From: Robertmurraya dakarensis
GTDB lineage: Bacteria; Bacillota; Bacilli; Bacillales; Cytobacillaceae
Direction of reading: 5' to 3'
DNA: 64,000 nt
Assembly (NCBI RefSeq): GCF_900156875.1
Contig: NZ_LT707408.1
Coordinates: 896,552-960,551, forward strand
In this document: piece by piece, positions 1 through 8,833 of the stretch
Position numbering within the stretch: the stretch's first letter is position 1
How the letters are laid out: every line of letters starts with the position of its first letter
The notes under the pieces: generated by a model
Databases searched by the model: none
The model's input: the letters and a program-made list of their open reading frames with translations, nothing else
What the model was told of the DNA's origin: nothing
Made by a program: the position numbers and the translations under genes

Positions 1-1707
1 TTTGTCATTGGATTAAATGAAGGGGTGTTACCTGCAAAGTTTTCTGATGATGGAATATTGGCGGATGAAGATAGGGAAAACTTGTTAATGAAAGGGCTAA
101 AGATATCAGCGAGCAGTACTATAAAGCTTTTGGATGAAGAGTTTATTGCCTACACGGCCTTTACGACACCGTCAGACAGGCTGTATATCAGTTATCCTTT
201 AGCTAATGAAGAAGGAAAGGCGCTGCTGCCCTCACCTTATATTAAAAGAATTACATCTTTATTTCCTAATGTTCTTCATCATGTCTATATGACAGAACCG
301 TCAGAGATGAGTGAAGTCGAACAGCTCGATTTTATTTCTAATGAATTAACGGCAATTTCCTTTTTAACGGCACAGCTGCAGCTAAAGAAGCGCAATTACC
401 CAATACATGATATTTGGTGGGATGTATATAATCATTACTTGCATTCACCCAATTGGCGTGAAAAGACTAAGAAAATATTATCTAGTTTAAATTATAAAAA
501 TCAATCCACGCCGCTTTCACCTGAAACAACCGAGGATTTATATGGAGACAGTATTCAAGCAAGTGTTTCAAGAATGGAATTATTTAATAGCTGTCCGTTC
601 TCCCATTTTGCGCAGCATGGATTAAAGCTTCGCGAAAGACAGGTATTTCGATTAGAAGCTCCCGATATAGGCGAACTGTTTCATGGCGCATTGAAGTATA
701 TCGTGGAAACGGTGATGGTCAGCAAAACTTCATGGAATGAGATGACAAAGGAAGAAATTGAAAAGCTGGCAAAAGAAGCCGTTGAATTATTGGCTCCGAA
801 ATTGCAGCATGAAATTCTACTTAGCTCGAACCGTCATCATTATATTAAAAGAAAGCTTCAGCAAATCATTAGCAGAGCTTCAAATGTGTTAAAAGAGCAT
901 GCGGTCGCTAGTGATTTTGTACCTGTTGGACTTGAAATTCCGTTTGGGCCGAAACAAAAACTTCCTGCGATGAAGTTCTCATTGAAAAATGGAACAAAGA
1001 TGGAGTTGATCGGAAGAATTGACCGAGTTGATAAGGCAGAGGACAATAATTCGGTGTTTTTAAGAATTATAGATTATAAATCAAGTGAGAGAGATTTAAA
1101 CATTAATGAAGTTTATTATGGCCTTGCCCTGCAAATGTTAACCTATCTAGATATTATTCTCGAAAACTCTTTCGCGTTAGTAGGAAAACAAGCTGACCCC
1201 GCTGGAGTTCTTTATTTTCACGTGCATAATCCGATTGTTAATAGCACAAAGATACTTTCATTAGATGAAATTGAGAAGGAGCTCCTGAAGAAATTTAAAA
1301 TGAATGGCCTTATGCTGGGTGATGAAAGAGTCATTAAACTGATGGATAATACGCTGGAATCCGGAGATTCGCAGATCATATCTGCAGGAATAAAGAAGGA
1401 TGGTACACTTTCGCAGCGTTCTAAGGTGGCAAAAAAAGAAGAGTTTAACGAACTAAGAAGTTTTGTGCGAAGTAAGTATGTTCAAACGGGAAATGCAATC
1501 GTGGACGGGAAGGTGGAAATTTCACCTTATAAAATGAAGGACCGATCTCCTTGTACTTTTTGTTCGTATAAAACAGTTTGTCAATTCGATGAATCAATGG
1601 AAGGAAATCAGTATCGTAAGCTATTGATACAACCGAAGGAACGTATTATGGAGCTAATTAGAAAGGAGGAGGAACATGACGAGAATGATCCTGCCACCGA
1701 AGCCTGA
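1..1707 (+). CDS. addB: AddB, ATP-dependent helicase/nuclease subunit B (5' partial)
   Basis: This is the C-terminal half of AddB. The reading frame is open from base 1, so the start lies outside the window; family members are about 1,160 residues and 568 are present. AddB pairs with AddA to resect double-strand breaks and respond to Chi. The RecB-family nuclease domain is visible: GELFHG, then IGRIDRVD and LRIIDYKSS, which carry the metal-binding acidic and lysine residues. The four cysteines of the 4Fe-4S staple are present at codons 592, 1552, 1561 and 1579 (one Cys, then C-x2-C-x5-C near the C-terminus). The end overlaps addA by 32 bases, indicating translational coupling. Identity is secure. 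Confidence 0.96.
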   Translation, partial: FVIGLNEGVLPAKFSDDGILADEDRENLLMKGLKISASSTIKLLDEEFIAYTAFTTPSDRLYISYPLANEEGKALLPSPYIKRITSLFPNVLHHVYMTEPSEMSEVEQLDFISNELTAISFLTAQLQLKKRNYPIHDIWWDVYNHYLHSPNWREKTKKILSSLNYKNQSTPLSPETTEDLYGDSIQASVSRMELFNSCPFSHFAQHGLKLRERQVFRLEAPDIGELFHGALKYIVETVMVSKTSWNEMTKEEIEKLAKEAVELLAPKLQHEILLSSNRHHYIKRKLQQIISRASNVLKEHAVASDFVPVGLEIPFGPKQKLPAMKFSLKNGTKMELIGRIDRVDKAEDNNSVFLRIIDYKSSERDLNINEVYYGLALQMLTYLDIILENSFALVGKQADPAGVLYFHVHNPIVNSTKILSLDEIEKELLKKFKMNGLMLGDERVIKLMDNTLESGDSQIISAGIKKDGTLSQRSKVAKKEEFNELRSFVRSKYVQTGNAIVDGKVEISPYKMKDRSPCTFCSYKTVCQFDESMEGNQYRKLLIQPKERIMELIRKEEEHDENDPATEA

Positions 1708-4700
1708 AGGGGCAACATGGACGGATGATCAATGGAAAGCAATCACTGCAAGCGGACAGGATATCCTCGTTGCTGCTGCAGCGGGGTCAGGAAAAACGGC
1801 TGTACTTGTAGAGAGAATTATTAAGAAAATTATTTCTTCACACGACCCCATTAACGTAGATCAATTATTGGTCGTGACGTTTACTAATGCATCAGCCGCA
1901 GAAATGAAACACCGTATTGGAGAAGCATTGGAAAAAGCGATTAACGAAAATCCATCATCCAAGCATCTAAGGAAGCAATTGACTCTTTTAAATAGAGCGT
2001 CCATTTCGACCCTGCACTCCTTTTGTCTTGAGGTAATACGTAAATATTATTACAGAATTGATGTGGACCCGGGATTTCGGATTGGAGATGAGACGGAAGT
2101 TCAGCTTTTACGGGATGAAGTTATGGAAGAATTGTTTGAGGAAGAGTATGGGAAGAAGGACAATGAATCGTTTTATGCTCTCGTTGACACTTTTTCGAAT
2201 GATCGCAGTGATTTAGCACTTCAAAATATTGTTCGAGAAATTTATGATTTTGCCAGATCGAATCCAGAACCTGAACAATATTTACAATCCATGATACAGA
2301 TGTATAAGGTGGACGAGTCTGTTCCTTTAGAGAAACTCCCCTTTATGCATTCATTAATGTATCATATAGAGCTCCAGCTAGAGGGGGCGAAGCAGCTGCT
2401 TCAGCGTGCCCTCCAATTAAGTGAGATGCCCGGAGGTCCTGCGCCGCGGGCAGAGAACTTCCTCGACGATATCCGAATCATCGACAGCTTATTGGAGGCA
2501 AAGAATGAGTCATGGGAAAGATTATATTTTGCTTTGCAGGCAATTTCCTTTTCAAGAGCTAAACCGTGTAAAGGTGATGAATTCGATAAAGAGTTAATAG
2601 AACGGGCTCAAAAACTGCGTGATAAAGCCAAAAAGGCCGTTCAAAGTATTCAAGGGGAGTTCTTTTCGCGAAAACCGGAAAGTTTCCTGCGCGATATGAA
2701 GGAAATGTCAACACATATAGAAACTTTAGCAGAGCTGATTAACCGATTTTCTGACGCTTTTAATGCTGTTAAGAAAGAAAAAGGACTTGTTGATTTTGCT
2801 GATTTAGAGCATTTTTGTCTGCAGATATTAGGAGAAAAGGATACGGACGGAAACCTCATTCCTTCTGATGCAGGCAGATCTTACAAAAATCAGTTTAAAG
2901 AAGTCTTTGTAGACGAATATCAAGATACGAATATGGTGCAAGAAGCCATTCTCCAACTTGTAACAGCGGAAAGTGAAGAGAACGGGAACTTGTTCATGGT
3001 AGGGGATGTTAAGCAGTCCATTTATCGTTTTCGTCTAGCAGAGCCGAATTTATTTTTAGGGAAATATAATCGCTTTACTGTGGATGGAGAGGAAACAGGC
3101 TTAAAGATTGATCTGTCGAAAAACTTTAGAAGCAGAAAAGAAATTTTAGATGGCACTAATTTTCTTTTTAAACAACTAATGGGGGTTAAGGTTGGCGAAA
3201 TAGAGTATGATCAGGCCGCAGAGCTTGTAAAAGGTGCCAATTATCCGGAAGACGAGAATCACCCCATTCAATTACTGTTGATTGATCAAGAAGGAAAAGA
3301 AAGTGTGGAAGAGGAAAATGAGGATGCTGCGTCAATCCAATTCGACGCCGCCGATCTTGAACAATCACAGCTTGAAGCAAAAGTGATAGCTTCTAGGATA
3401 AAAAAGATGATTGAAGAGAGAAAGCAGGTCTTCAATTCAAAAAGCAATACAAATCGCCCAATCATGTACAGAGATATTGTCATTTTACTCCGCTCGATGA
3501 CATGGGCGCCGCAAATTATGGAAGAATTTAAAGAACAAGGCATTCCGATTTATGCTAATTTATCTGCCGGTTATTTTGAAGCAACAGAAGTCTCGATTAT
3601 CATGTCATTATTAAAAATTATTGATAACCCATATCAAGATATTCCTCTTGCTTCTGTTCTGAGGTCTCCGATTGTTGGCTTATCAGAAGAGGAACTAGCT
3701 TTAATCCGCGTTCAAAATCGGCGTGGTGCCTATTATGATGCGGTGGTATCTTTCCATCAGTCGAAGCCTTCTCCTCAAAGAGAAGAACTGCATGAGAAAA
3801 TCAGTAAATTCCAAGAAATGCTGGAGAAATGGAGATCTCAAGCGAGACAAGGTGCGCTCTCCGAACTCATTTGGCAATTGTATCGTGACACAGGGTTTTT
3901 TGATTTTGTCGGCGGACTGCCTGGCGGGAAGCAAAGACAGGCCAACTTGAGAGCACTGTACGATCGGGCGCGGCAATATGAGGAAACTTCTTTTAGAGGA
4001 TTGTTCCGTTTCCTCCGCTTTGTTGAACGGATGAGAGATCGTGGAGATGATTTGGGAGCCGCACGTGCTCTTGGTGAGCAAGAGGATGTTGTTCGAATTA
4101 TGACGATCCACTCCAGTAAGGGACTTGAGTTTCCTGTAGTCTTTATTGCGGGTCTTGGGCGCCAATTTAATATGATGGATTTGAAAAAGAATTATATGCT
4201 TGATAAAGAATATGGATTTGCAGCGAAGTATGTAAACGCAGAAAAGAGAATTTCGTATCCATCTCTTCCCCAATTAGCGTTCAGAGGAAAGAAGAGGCTT
4301 GAAATGCTTGCGGAAGAAATGCGCGTCTTATATGTTGCTTTAACAAGAGCAAAAGAGGAATTATATTTAATCGCCTCTGTTAAAGAGCTTGAAAAAAAGC
4401 TGGAGGAATGGACACAGCAGCTAAATTCTTACGACTGGCTTCTTAAAGACTATGACCGCTATTCTGCCAAAAGCTATCTCGATTGGATTGGCCCTGCGTT
4501 GGTTAGACATAGAGAATGCCAACAGTTAAGACTAAATGAAAGTATCCCGTCTATTCTTACATCAGATATAGTAAATCACCCATCTGAATGGAAAGTGGAA
4601 ATCATGAATGTCAATGAGATTTCAAAGGATGATGAAGCTGCGGAAGAAGGCGGGGAAGCTGTATTGGATCAAGTGTTCCGCGGTGAACCTGTAAACATTT

Positions 4701-5434
4701 ATTCAGAGTGGAAAGATCAAGTTGAGAAGCAGCTAAGCTGGGAATATTCATTTAAAGACGCGGCTACTCATCGGTCGAAGCAATCCGTTTCGGAAATGAA
4801 AAGGGCTAGAGAGATGAGTATTGAGGACAGTGGTCAAGAGATGGTTAAATTCAAGAAACCATTATTAAATCGTCCGCGCTTTATGCAGGAAAAAACATTA
4901 ACTCCTGCCGAAAGAGGAACCGCCATGCATATGGTGATGCAGCATATTGACTTTTCTCAGCATATCGACGAAAAGGCCATTCAACTATTGATTGAAGAAA
5001 TGGTTGAAAAGGAATTACTGACGAATGATCAAAAAGATGTAATTGATTGTGAACAAATTGTTCAGTTTTTTAGAAGCGATGTAGGAGAAAGATTGCTTGC
5101 AGCGGAAAATGTTAAGCGGGAAGTTCCGTTTAGTGCCGCTTTTTCAGCTCGTGCCGCATATCCAAACTGGGAAGGAAATGACGAACATATCCTTATTCAA
5201 GGGGTAATGGACTGTATTTTTGAGGATGAGCATGGACTCGTTTTGGTTGATTATAAAACAGATGGAATCACTGACCGCTACAAAGGTGGATTTAAAGAGG
5301 CTAGACCTATTCTCGAAGATCGTTACCGTGTTCAAATTGAATTATATACACAGGCATTGGAACAAATCTTAAAGAAGAAAGTGTCAGAACGTTATCTATT
5401 TTTCTTTGACGGTGGACACTTGGTGAAATTATAA
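1676..5434 (+). CDS. addA: AddA, ATP-dependent helicase/nuclease subunit A
   Basis: AddA supplies the UvrD-like 3'-5' helicase motor and one nuclease domain of the AddAB recombinational repair complex. The 1,252-residue product matches the family length. Motif I is AAAAGSGKTAVL near residue 35, motif II is VDEYQDTN, and a late helicase motif is VLYVALTRAKEELYL. The C-terminal RecB-like nuclease has GVMDCIFED, VLVDYKTD and QIELYTQALE. The start is the ATG 6 bases after GGAGG, inside the addB end; an ATG three codons later is possible. In B. subtilis sbcD and sbcC follow; here a terminator and the convergent gerP operon follow directly. Confidence 0.97.
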   Translation: MTRMILPPKPEGATWTDDQWKAITASGQDILVAAAAGSGKTAVLVERIIKKIISSHDPINVDQLLVVTFTNASAAEMKHRIGEALEKAINENPSSKHLRKQLTLLNRASISTLHSFCLEVIRKYYYRIDVDPGFRIGDETEVQLLRDEVMEELFEEEYGKKDNESFYALVDTFSNDRSDLALQNIVREIYDFARSNPEPEQYLQSMIQMYKVDESVPLEKLPFMHSLMYHIELQLEGAKQLLQRALQLSEMPGGPAPRAENFLDDIRIIDSLLEAKNESWERLYFALQAISFSRAKPCKGDEFDKELIERAQKLRDKAKKAVQSIQGEFFSRKPESFLRDMKEMSTHIETLAELINRFSDAFNAVKKEKGLVDFADLEHFCLQILGEKDTDGNLIPSDAGRSYKNQFKEVFVDEYQDTNMVQEAILQLVTAESEENGNLFMVGDVKQSIYRFRLAEPNLFLGKYNRFTVDGEETGLKIDLSKNFRSRKEILDGTNFLFKQLMGVKVGEIEYDQAAELVKGANYPEDENHPIQLLLIDQEGKESVEEENEDAASIQFDAADLEQSQLEAKVIASRIKKMIEERKQVFNSKSNTNRPIMYRDIVILLRSMTWAPQIMEEFKEQGIPIYANLSAGYFEATEVSIIMSLLKIIDNPYQDIPLASVLRSPIVGLSEEELALIRVQNRRGAYYDAVVSFHQSKPSPQREELHEKISKFQEMLEKWRSQARQGALSELIWQLYRDTGFFDFVGGLPGGKQRQANLRALYDRARQYEETSFRGLFRFLRFVERMRDRGDDLGAARALGEQEDVVRIMTIHSSKGLEFPVVFIAGLGRQFNMMDLKKNYMLDKEYGFAAKYVNAEKRISYPSLPQLAFRGKKRLEMLAEEMRVLYVALTRAKEELYLIASVKELEKKLEEWTQQLNSYDWLLKDYDRYSAKSYLDWIGPALVRHRECQQLRLNESIPSILTSDIVNHPSEWKVEIMNVNEISKDDEAAEEGGEAVLDQVFRGEPVNIYSEWKDQVEKQLSWEYSFKDAATHRSKQSVSEMKRAREMSIEDSGQEMVKFKKPLLNRPRFMQEKTLTPAERGTAMHMVMQHIDFSQHIDEKAIQLLIEEMVEKELLTNDQKDVIDCEQIVQFFRSDVGERLLAAENVKREVPFSAAFSARAAYPNWEGNDEHILIQGVMDCIFEDEHGLVLVDYKTDGITDRYKGGFKEARPILEDRYRVQIELYTQALEQILKKKVSERYLFFFDGGHLVKL

Positions 5435-5435
5435 C

Positions 5436-5478
5436 AAAAAAACCGATAAGGGCTATTTAAGCTCTATCGGTTTTTATA
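5436..5478. terminator. Bidirectional terminator between addA and gerPF
   Basis: An inverted repeat AAAAACCGATA (5438-5448) and TATCGGTTTTT (5465-5475) has T-runs in both directions. It lies between the convergent ends of addA and the gerP operon and should terminate both. Confidence 0.85.
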
Positions 5479-5504
5479 TTACTATTCAACTGGAATCTGT
5501 ATAT

Positions 5505-5723
5505 TTAATTATTTCCAGTAATAGGCTGATCTACCACATTTGTATCTACTCTGTTACTTGCACTGAAGGCATTATTGGTGATAATGAATCCTCCGGTATT
5601 TCCAGCCCCAGAGCCTGAAGTACTTTTCGAAGCACTTTTAGGAGAGATAAACAGCGTATCCCCGAATTGGACAACTCCCCCTCCGACATTTACGATCTGC
5701 ACAGGACCTACAATAGCTGGCAT
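5505..5723 (-). CDS. gerPF: GerPF, spore germination/coat permeability protein
   Basis: GerPF is a 72-residue member of the GerPA/GerPF family. It starts MPAIVGPVQIVNVGGG, followed by QFGDTLFISPKS and a Gly/Ser-rich SGSGAGNTGG segment. GerP proteins are made in the mother cell and allow germinants through the spore coat. It is the last of six minus-strand gerP genes and is a paralogue of GerPA at the other end of the operon. The ribosome site is AAAAGGATGG. The 62-base gap to gerPE is the widest in the operon. Confidence 0.95.
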   Translation of the reverse strand: MPAIVGPVQIVNVGGGVVQFGDTLFISPKSASKSTSGSGAGNTGGFIITNNAFSASNRVDTNVVDQPITGNN

Positions 5724-5785
5724 TTATACCATCCTTTTCTTTTTACTGATAACAGTGTATGCATTGGGCAAATCAGCGTGCGTTC

Positions 5786-6160
5786 TTATTTCCTTCCATT
5801 TAACTGTCTAATATGCTTAACTCGAGCTTCAAGAAAAACATTGTTGCTGCTCCCAATATGAAGGATAGATGAAGTTGATACCCCTATAATATCAATTCGA
5901 TTAACTTTAATAAATGAATTAATGGGAGAGGATTCATAAGTGAGCTCCTCTGTAATGGGATCTAAAGGGATTTCCCTTTTGAATATTTCAAAGTCATCAA
6001 AGTTTGCTTCGTTACTAAAAAATAGTTCTTGTTCTCTCTGAATAGCAATAGCTCTTGAAAATGCATGAATAGCCGTCGAATCTCCAATTTCAAAAGTCGA
6101 AGTGGTGGCAAGTGAATCAATCGTGATGTGATTTACATAGGAAGTTCTCTTATTTAACAT
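5786..6160 (-). CDS. gerPE: GerPE, spore germination protein
   Basis: This 124-residue protein has the GerPE pattern: N-terminal RTSYVNHITIDSLATTS, then STFEIGDS, and a C-terminal repeat of the same fold, NRIDIIGVSTSSILHIG. The recurrent SSxFxIGD element is shared across GerPA, PB, PD, PE and PF. It is thought to act in coat assembly or permeability rather than as an enzyme. It begins 4 bases after the gerPD stop, consistent with one transcript. Confidence 0.93.
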   Translation of the reverse strand: MLNKRTSYVNHITIDSLATTSTFEIGDSTAIHAFSRAIAIQREQELFFSNEANFDDFEIFKREIPLDPITEELTYESSPINSFIKVNRIDIIGVSTSSILHIGSSNNVFLEARVKHIRQLNGRK

Positions 6161-6164
6161 ATCC

Positions 6165-6344
6165 TTAACCTTGCGGGTTTAATGGGACAAATGGTCCTAT
6201 AATTAATGATTCAGCAGGGGTATCAAAAATCGACGCCAATTGAATCACTTCTGTATCGCCGACTAAAACGAGAGAAGAGCTCGCTACACCGCTAATTCGA
6301 ATATTCCCGACATCGAGTTCTCGATTATATACTTGAAAATTCAT
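6165..6344 (-). CDS. gerPD: GerPD, spore germination protein
   Basis: A 59-residue gene was read directly from the minus strand: ATG at 6344 to TAA at 6165. The product starts MNFQVYNRELDVGNIRISG, continues VASSSLVLVGDTEVIQL and ends FVPLNPQG, the GerPD pattern. It carries the same SS-hydrophobic-V/I-GD signature as its operon neighbours. Only 6 bases separate it from the gerPC stop and 4 from gerPE. Its short length makes it easy to miss in automatic calls. Confidence 0.93.
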   Translation of the reverse strand: MNFQVYNRELDVGNIRISGVASSSLVLVGDTEVIQLASIFDTPAESLIIGPFVPLNPQG

Positions 6345-6350
6345 ATATGA

Positions 6351-6965
6351 TCAGTCCTTTTCTTTATTTGGAAGGTTTTGCAGAAAAGTAAGAACAGCCT
6401 TTTCGATATCTTGTTTTATTTGCTTTTCAATATGGTCATTCACTTTGCCTTTTGCCTCGGCAGAACGTTCATTGATTGGGATTTGTTTTAAGTAATGATC
6501 AATTCGATTTGGAAGCTGTTTTTTGATATCCTCCCTAATAAAATCAATATAGGCATCATCTACTTTCCTATCAAGCTGTTCCTCATACTTATTTATTAGG
6601 GGTTTTAAGTCCGTTTCTAGATATTGATAGATTCGATCCTCGATTTCCATTGTCCGTTCCATCTGATCTTTAGGGGAGCTGGGAGTTGCAATATTCTTAT
6701 TTTCAACTTCAAAATCTTCAATTCCTTCGAGGTCAGATGGGTTTAAACCGATGTTTAACGTTCCTTCTAAAGTTTCAACCTTGAGTTGATCAAATTTATA
6801 TTGTATGGTATCAACATGAACAGGTGGACGGGATTTAAGATTGTTTACTTCCTGTTGCAGATTCTTCAACGTCTTCTCGAGCTCGCGTATTCTTTTTTCC
6901 TGTGAATGGACTAGTGTATGCATTTGTTGAATGTAGGTATACAAATCTTGTGTCAAACAAACCAC
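6351..6965 (-). CDS. gerPC: GerPC, spore germination protein
   Basis: GerPC is the large member of the operon (204 residues). Residues about 5-50 form a coiled coil (YIQQMHTLVHSQEKRIRELE and onward), followed by PPVHVDTIQYKFDQLKVETL, TLNIGLNP and a charged helical C-terminus. The central TLNIGLNPSDLEGIEDF segment is typical of the family. It is required with the other GerP proteins for rapid germinant access in Bacillus. It starts 28 bases after the gerPB stop. Whether it scaffolds the small GerP proteins is inference. Confidence 0.93.
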   Translation of the reverse strand: MVCLTQDLYTYIQQMHTLVHSQEKRIRELEKTLKNLQQEVNNLKSRPPVHVDTIQYKFDQLKVETLEGTLNIGLNPSDLEGIEDFEVENKNIATPSSPKDQMERTMEIEDRIYQYLETDLKPLINKYEEQLDRKVDDAYIDFIREDIKKQLPNRIDHYLKQIPINERSAEAKGKVNDHIEKQIKQDIEKAVLTFLQNLPNKEKD

Positions 6966-6993
6966 CTCATCAAATGTTGTAAATTTAAAAGAA

Positions 6994-7233
6994 TTATACA
7001 GTTGGTGCTGCAGGCGGGCCTAAAGGCACAGCGGGCTGTGAAATTAAACCTTGCGGACTTGTTGTACCCGGTTTTTCTGCTTCCGGTGCAGGCTGGGTAA
7101 ATCCGCCGGTATTATAAAGGTGGGAGACAGGTTTTATGAGTCCGGCGCTCCCTATTTGGAAAACGGATGAATTCGATATCCCTTCTATTTTAATCATATT
7201 AATTTGAATAGATTGCTGAATATAAAAATTCAT
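6994..7233 (-). CDS. gerPB: GerPB, spore germination protein
   Basis: This 79-residue protein begins MNFYIQQSIQINMIKIEGI, followed by NSSVFQIGSAGLIKP. It ends in a Pro/Ala/Gly-rich low-complexity tail (PAPEAEKPGTTSPQ, PLGPPAAP). The N-terminal half matches GerPB; the tail is variable in the family. It lies between gerPA and gerPC with short spacing in the gerP operon. Confidence 0.93.
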   Translation of the reverse strand: MNFYIQQSIQINMIKIEGISNSSVFQIGSAGLIKPVSHLYNTGGFTQPAPEAEKPGTTSPQGLISQPAVPLGPPAAPTV

Positions 7234-7247
7234 AGTACCACCTACTA

Positions 7248-7469
7248 TTAAGTGTTTAGAAAAATACTTTGATCAGCCATATCCTGATCGAAAGTGTTGG
7301 TTGTGCTAATATGGTTATGCACTTCTAAGACCTCTCCTGTGTTGAACGATCCAGCACCAGAAAAGGTCTTTACTGAAGCTACCGGCATGATTTTATATAC
7401 ATCTCCAATATTAAAGACGGAACTTGTTCCGATTGAAATGACTTGAGCAATTCCAACAATTGCTGGCAT
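7248..7469 (-). CDS. gerPA: GerPA, spore germination protein
   Basis: This first gene of the gerP operon encodes a 73-residue GerPA: MPAIVGIAQVISIGTSSVFN, NIGDVYKI, then FSGAGSFNTG. The frame could start at a GTG at 7478, but the AAAAGGGTG ribosome site overlaps that codon, and the ATG at 7469 lies 6 bases behind it. The ATG also gives the family-standard MPAxVG start. It is a paralogue of gerPF. A sigma-K-like promoter lies about 50 bases upstream. Confidence 0.93.
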   Translation of the reverse strand: MPAIVGIAQVISIGTSSVFNIGDVYKIMPVASVKTFSGAGSFNTGEVLEVHNHISTTNTFDQDMADQSIFLNT

Positions 7470-7520
7470 GAATGACACCCTTTTCTTAATTAGTTATCAG
7501 ATAAACGAAGAGAATTACTT

Positions 7521-7548
7521 TATCATATGTCCTTTTAGGCTAGATGTG
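7521..7548 (-). promoter_or_regulatory. Candidate sigma-K promoter of the gerP operon
   Basis: On the minus strand an AC doublet (7547-7546) is followed by 16 bases and then CATATGATA (7529-7521). This matches the sigma-K consensus AC-N16-CATAnnnTA exactly at the defining bases. The B. subtilis gerP operon is known to be expressed late in the mother cell. Not experimentally shown here. Confidence 0.6.
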
Positions 7549-7616
7549 ATTAAAACGCCTAAGAAGACAGGTTATACTAGATAGGAATTGAAAAATATAA
7601 AGAGGAGAAATGGCAT

Positions 7617-8783
7617 TTGAACCCGTTTGAAGAAAATAGAATCATGTCCTTAGACGTGATGAGAGGCATTGCTATTTTTGGGATTTTTTTAGTGAATATG
7701 CTTTCCTTTCATTCCCCCTTCCTTTATTTAGACCCATTTTCTTGGTGGCAGTCGCCAAGTGATCAATTTACATATATACTCATTGATATTTTTGCGCAAG
7801 GCAGCTTTTATCCGTTATTTGCTCTTTTATTTGGCTACGGCCTAATCATATTAAGAAATAGAACAATTGAAAAAGGATTGTCCTTTATTCCGCTGGCATT
7901 AAGAAGATTTTCGATTCTTCTCATAATAGGAATTGTTCATGCCATATTCATTTGGCATGGAGATATATTGGTCAATTATGCCGTTTTTGGTTTTATCTTT
8001 CTTCTCTTCATTAAAATGTCGGCAAAAAGCATGATGGTTACAGGTTTTATTTTATGGTTAGTGCCGAATCTGTTTTTATCTTTTTTATTGCTGGCCTCTG
8101 GAGGGGATATACCGATTTATAATCAAATGGAAGCCAGAGAGTCTGTTGAAATTTATCAGCAAGGAAGCTTTATGGAAATTACAGAACAGAGAATGGCAGA
8201 CTGGTATGCTGTAAATAACCCCGCCAATGGAATCTTTATGTTATTTTCTATTTTTAGTTTTTTTCTAATTGGCGGAGGGGCAGCGAAGCTAAGAATCGTC
8301 GAAAGAATAGTGGAACTGAGAAAGCCCTTAAAATTAGCTTTAATTTTCTTCCTCACGTTAGGGTTTAGTTTGAAATTACTTCCTTATATTCTAGACCGCA
8401 ATATAGCACTTGAATATATACAAGATGCATTCGGTGGTCCATTGCTTGCGATCGCATTATGGATTTTGATCTCATTAATCCTATGCAGACAAGAGATGGC
8501 GAAGCGGCTTGCTATTTTTGCACCAGTCGGTAGAATGTCGATTAGCAATTACTTAATTCAATCATTGTTATCAACTTTTCTTTTTTATTCCTATGGAGCT
8601 GGCTTATATGATAAAATTTCAGTGATTATTGGGACAATTTTAGTCATACTGATCTATGCAGGTCAGATTTTGATGAGCCGATATTGGCTGAAAGGACACA
8701 GATATGGTCCAGTAGAATGGCTTTGGCGCAGCTTGACCTATAAAAAGCTTCAGCCATGGAAAGTAAAGGGCAGAAAATTTTAG
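7617..8783 (+). CDS. DUF418 family membrane protein (YeiB/YxaH/YrkO-like)
   Basis: A 388-residue polytopic membrane protein. The N-terminal motif is SLDVMRGIAIFGIFLVNML, then LFALLFGYG and RRFSILLIIGIVHAIFIWHGDIL. The C-terminal half contains PVGRMSISNYLIQSLL and ends WRSLTYKKLQPWK, the DUF418 signature. About eight or more hydrophobic segments are visible. Substrate and function are unknown for the family; transport or acyl transfer has been speculated. The start is TTG at 7617 after AGGAG (9 bases); the upstream ATG at 7610 is in a frame that closes at once. It is divergent from gerPA and appears monocistronic. Confidence 0.88.
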   Translation: MNPFEENRIMSLDVMRGIAIFGIFLVNMLSFHSPFLYLDPFSWWQSPSDQFTYILIDIFAQGSFYPLFALLFGYGLIILRNRTIEKGLSFIPLALRRFSILLIIGIVHAIFIWHGDILVNYAVFGFIFLLFIKMSAKSMMVTGFILWLVPNLFLSFLLLASGGDIPIYNQMEARESVEIYQQGSFMEITEQRMADWYAVNNPANGIFMLFSIFSFFLIGGGAAKLRIVERIVELRKPLKLALIFFLTLGFSLKLLPYILDRNIALEYIQDAFGGPLLAIALWILISLILCRQEMAKRLAIFAPVGRMSISNYLIQSLLSTFLFYSYGAGLYDKISVIIGTILVILIYAGQILMSRYWLKGHRYGPVEWLWRSLTYKKLQPWKVKGRKF

Positions 8784-8833
8784 AAAAATAAATGATATGA
8801 GATAATAAATCATGTAGATAAGGAGTGGGGAAG

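Noticed and set aside
3701-4273. 190-codon minus-strand frame opposite addA
   Set aside because: It lies wholly inside addA with no ribosome site; a shadow of the coding strand.
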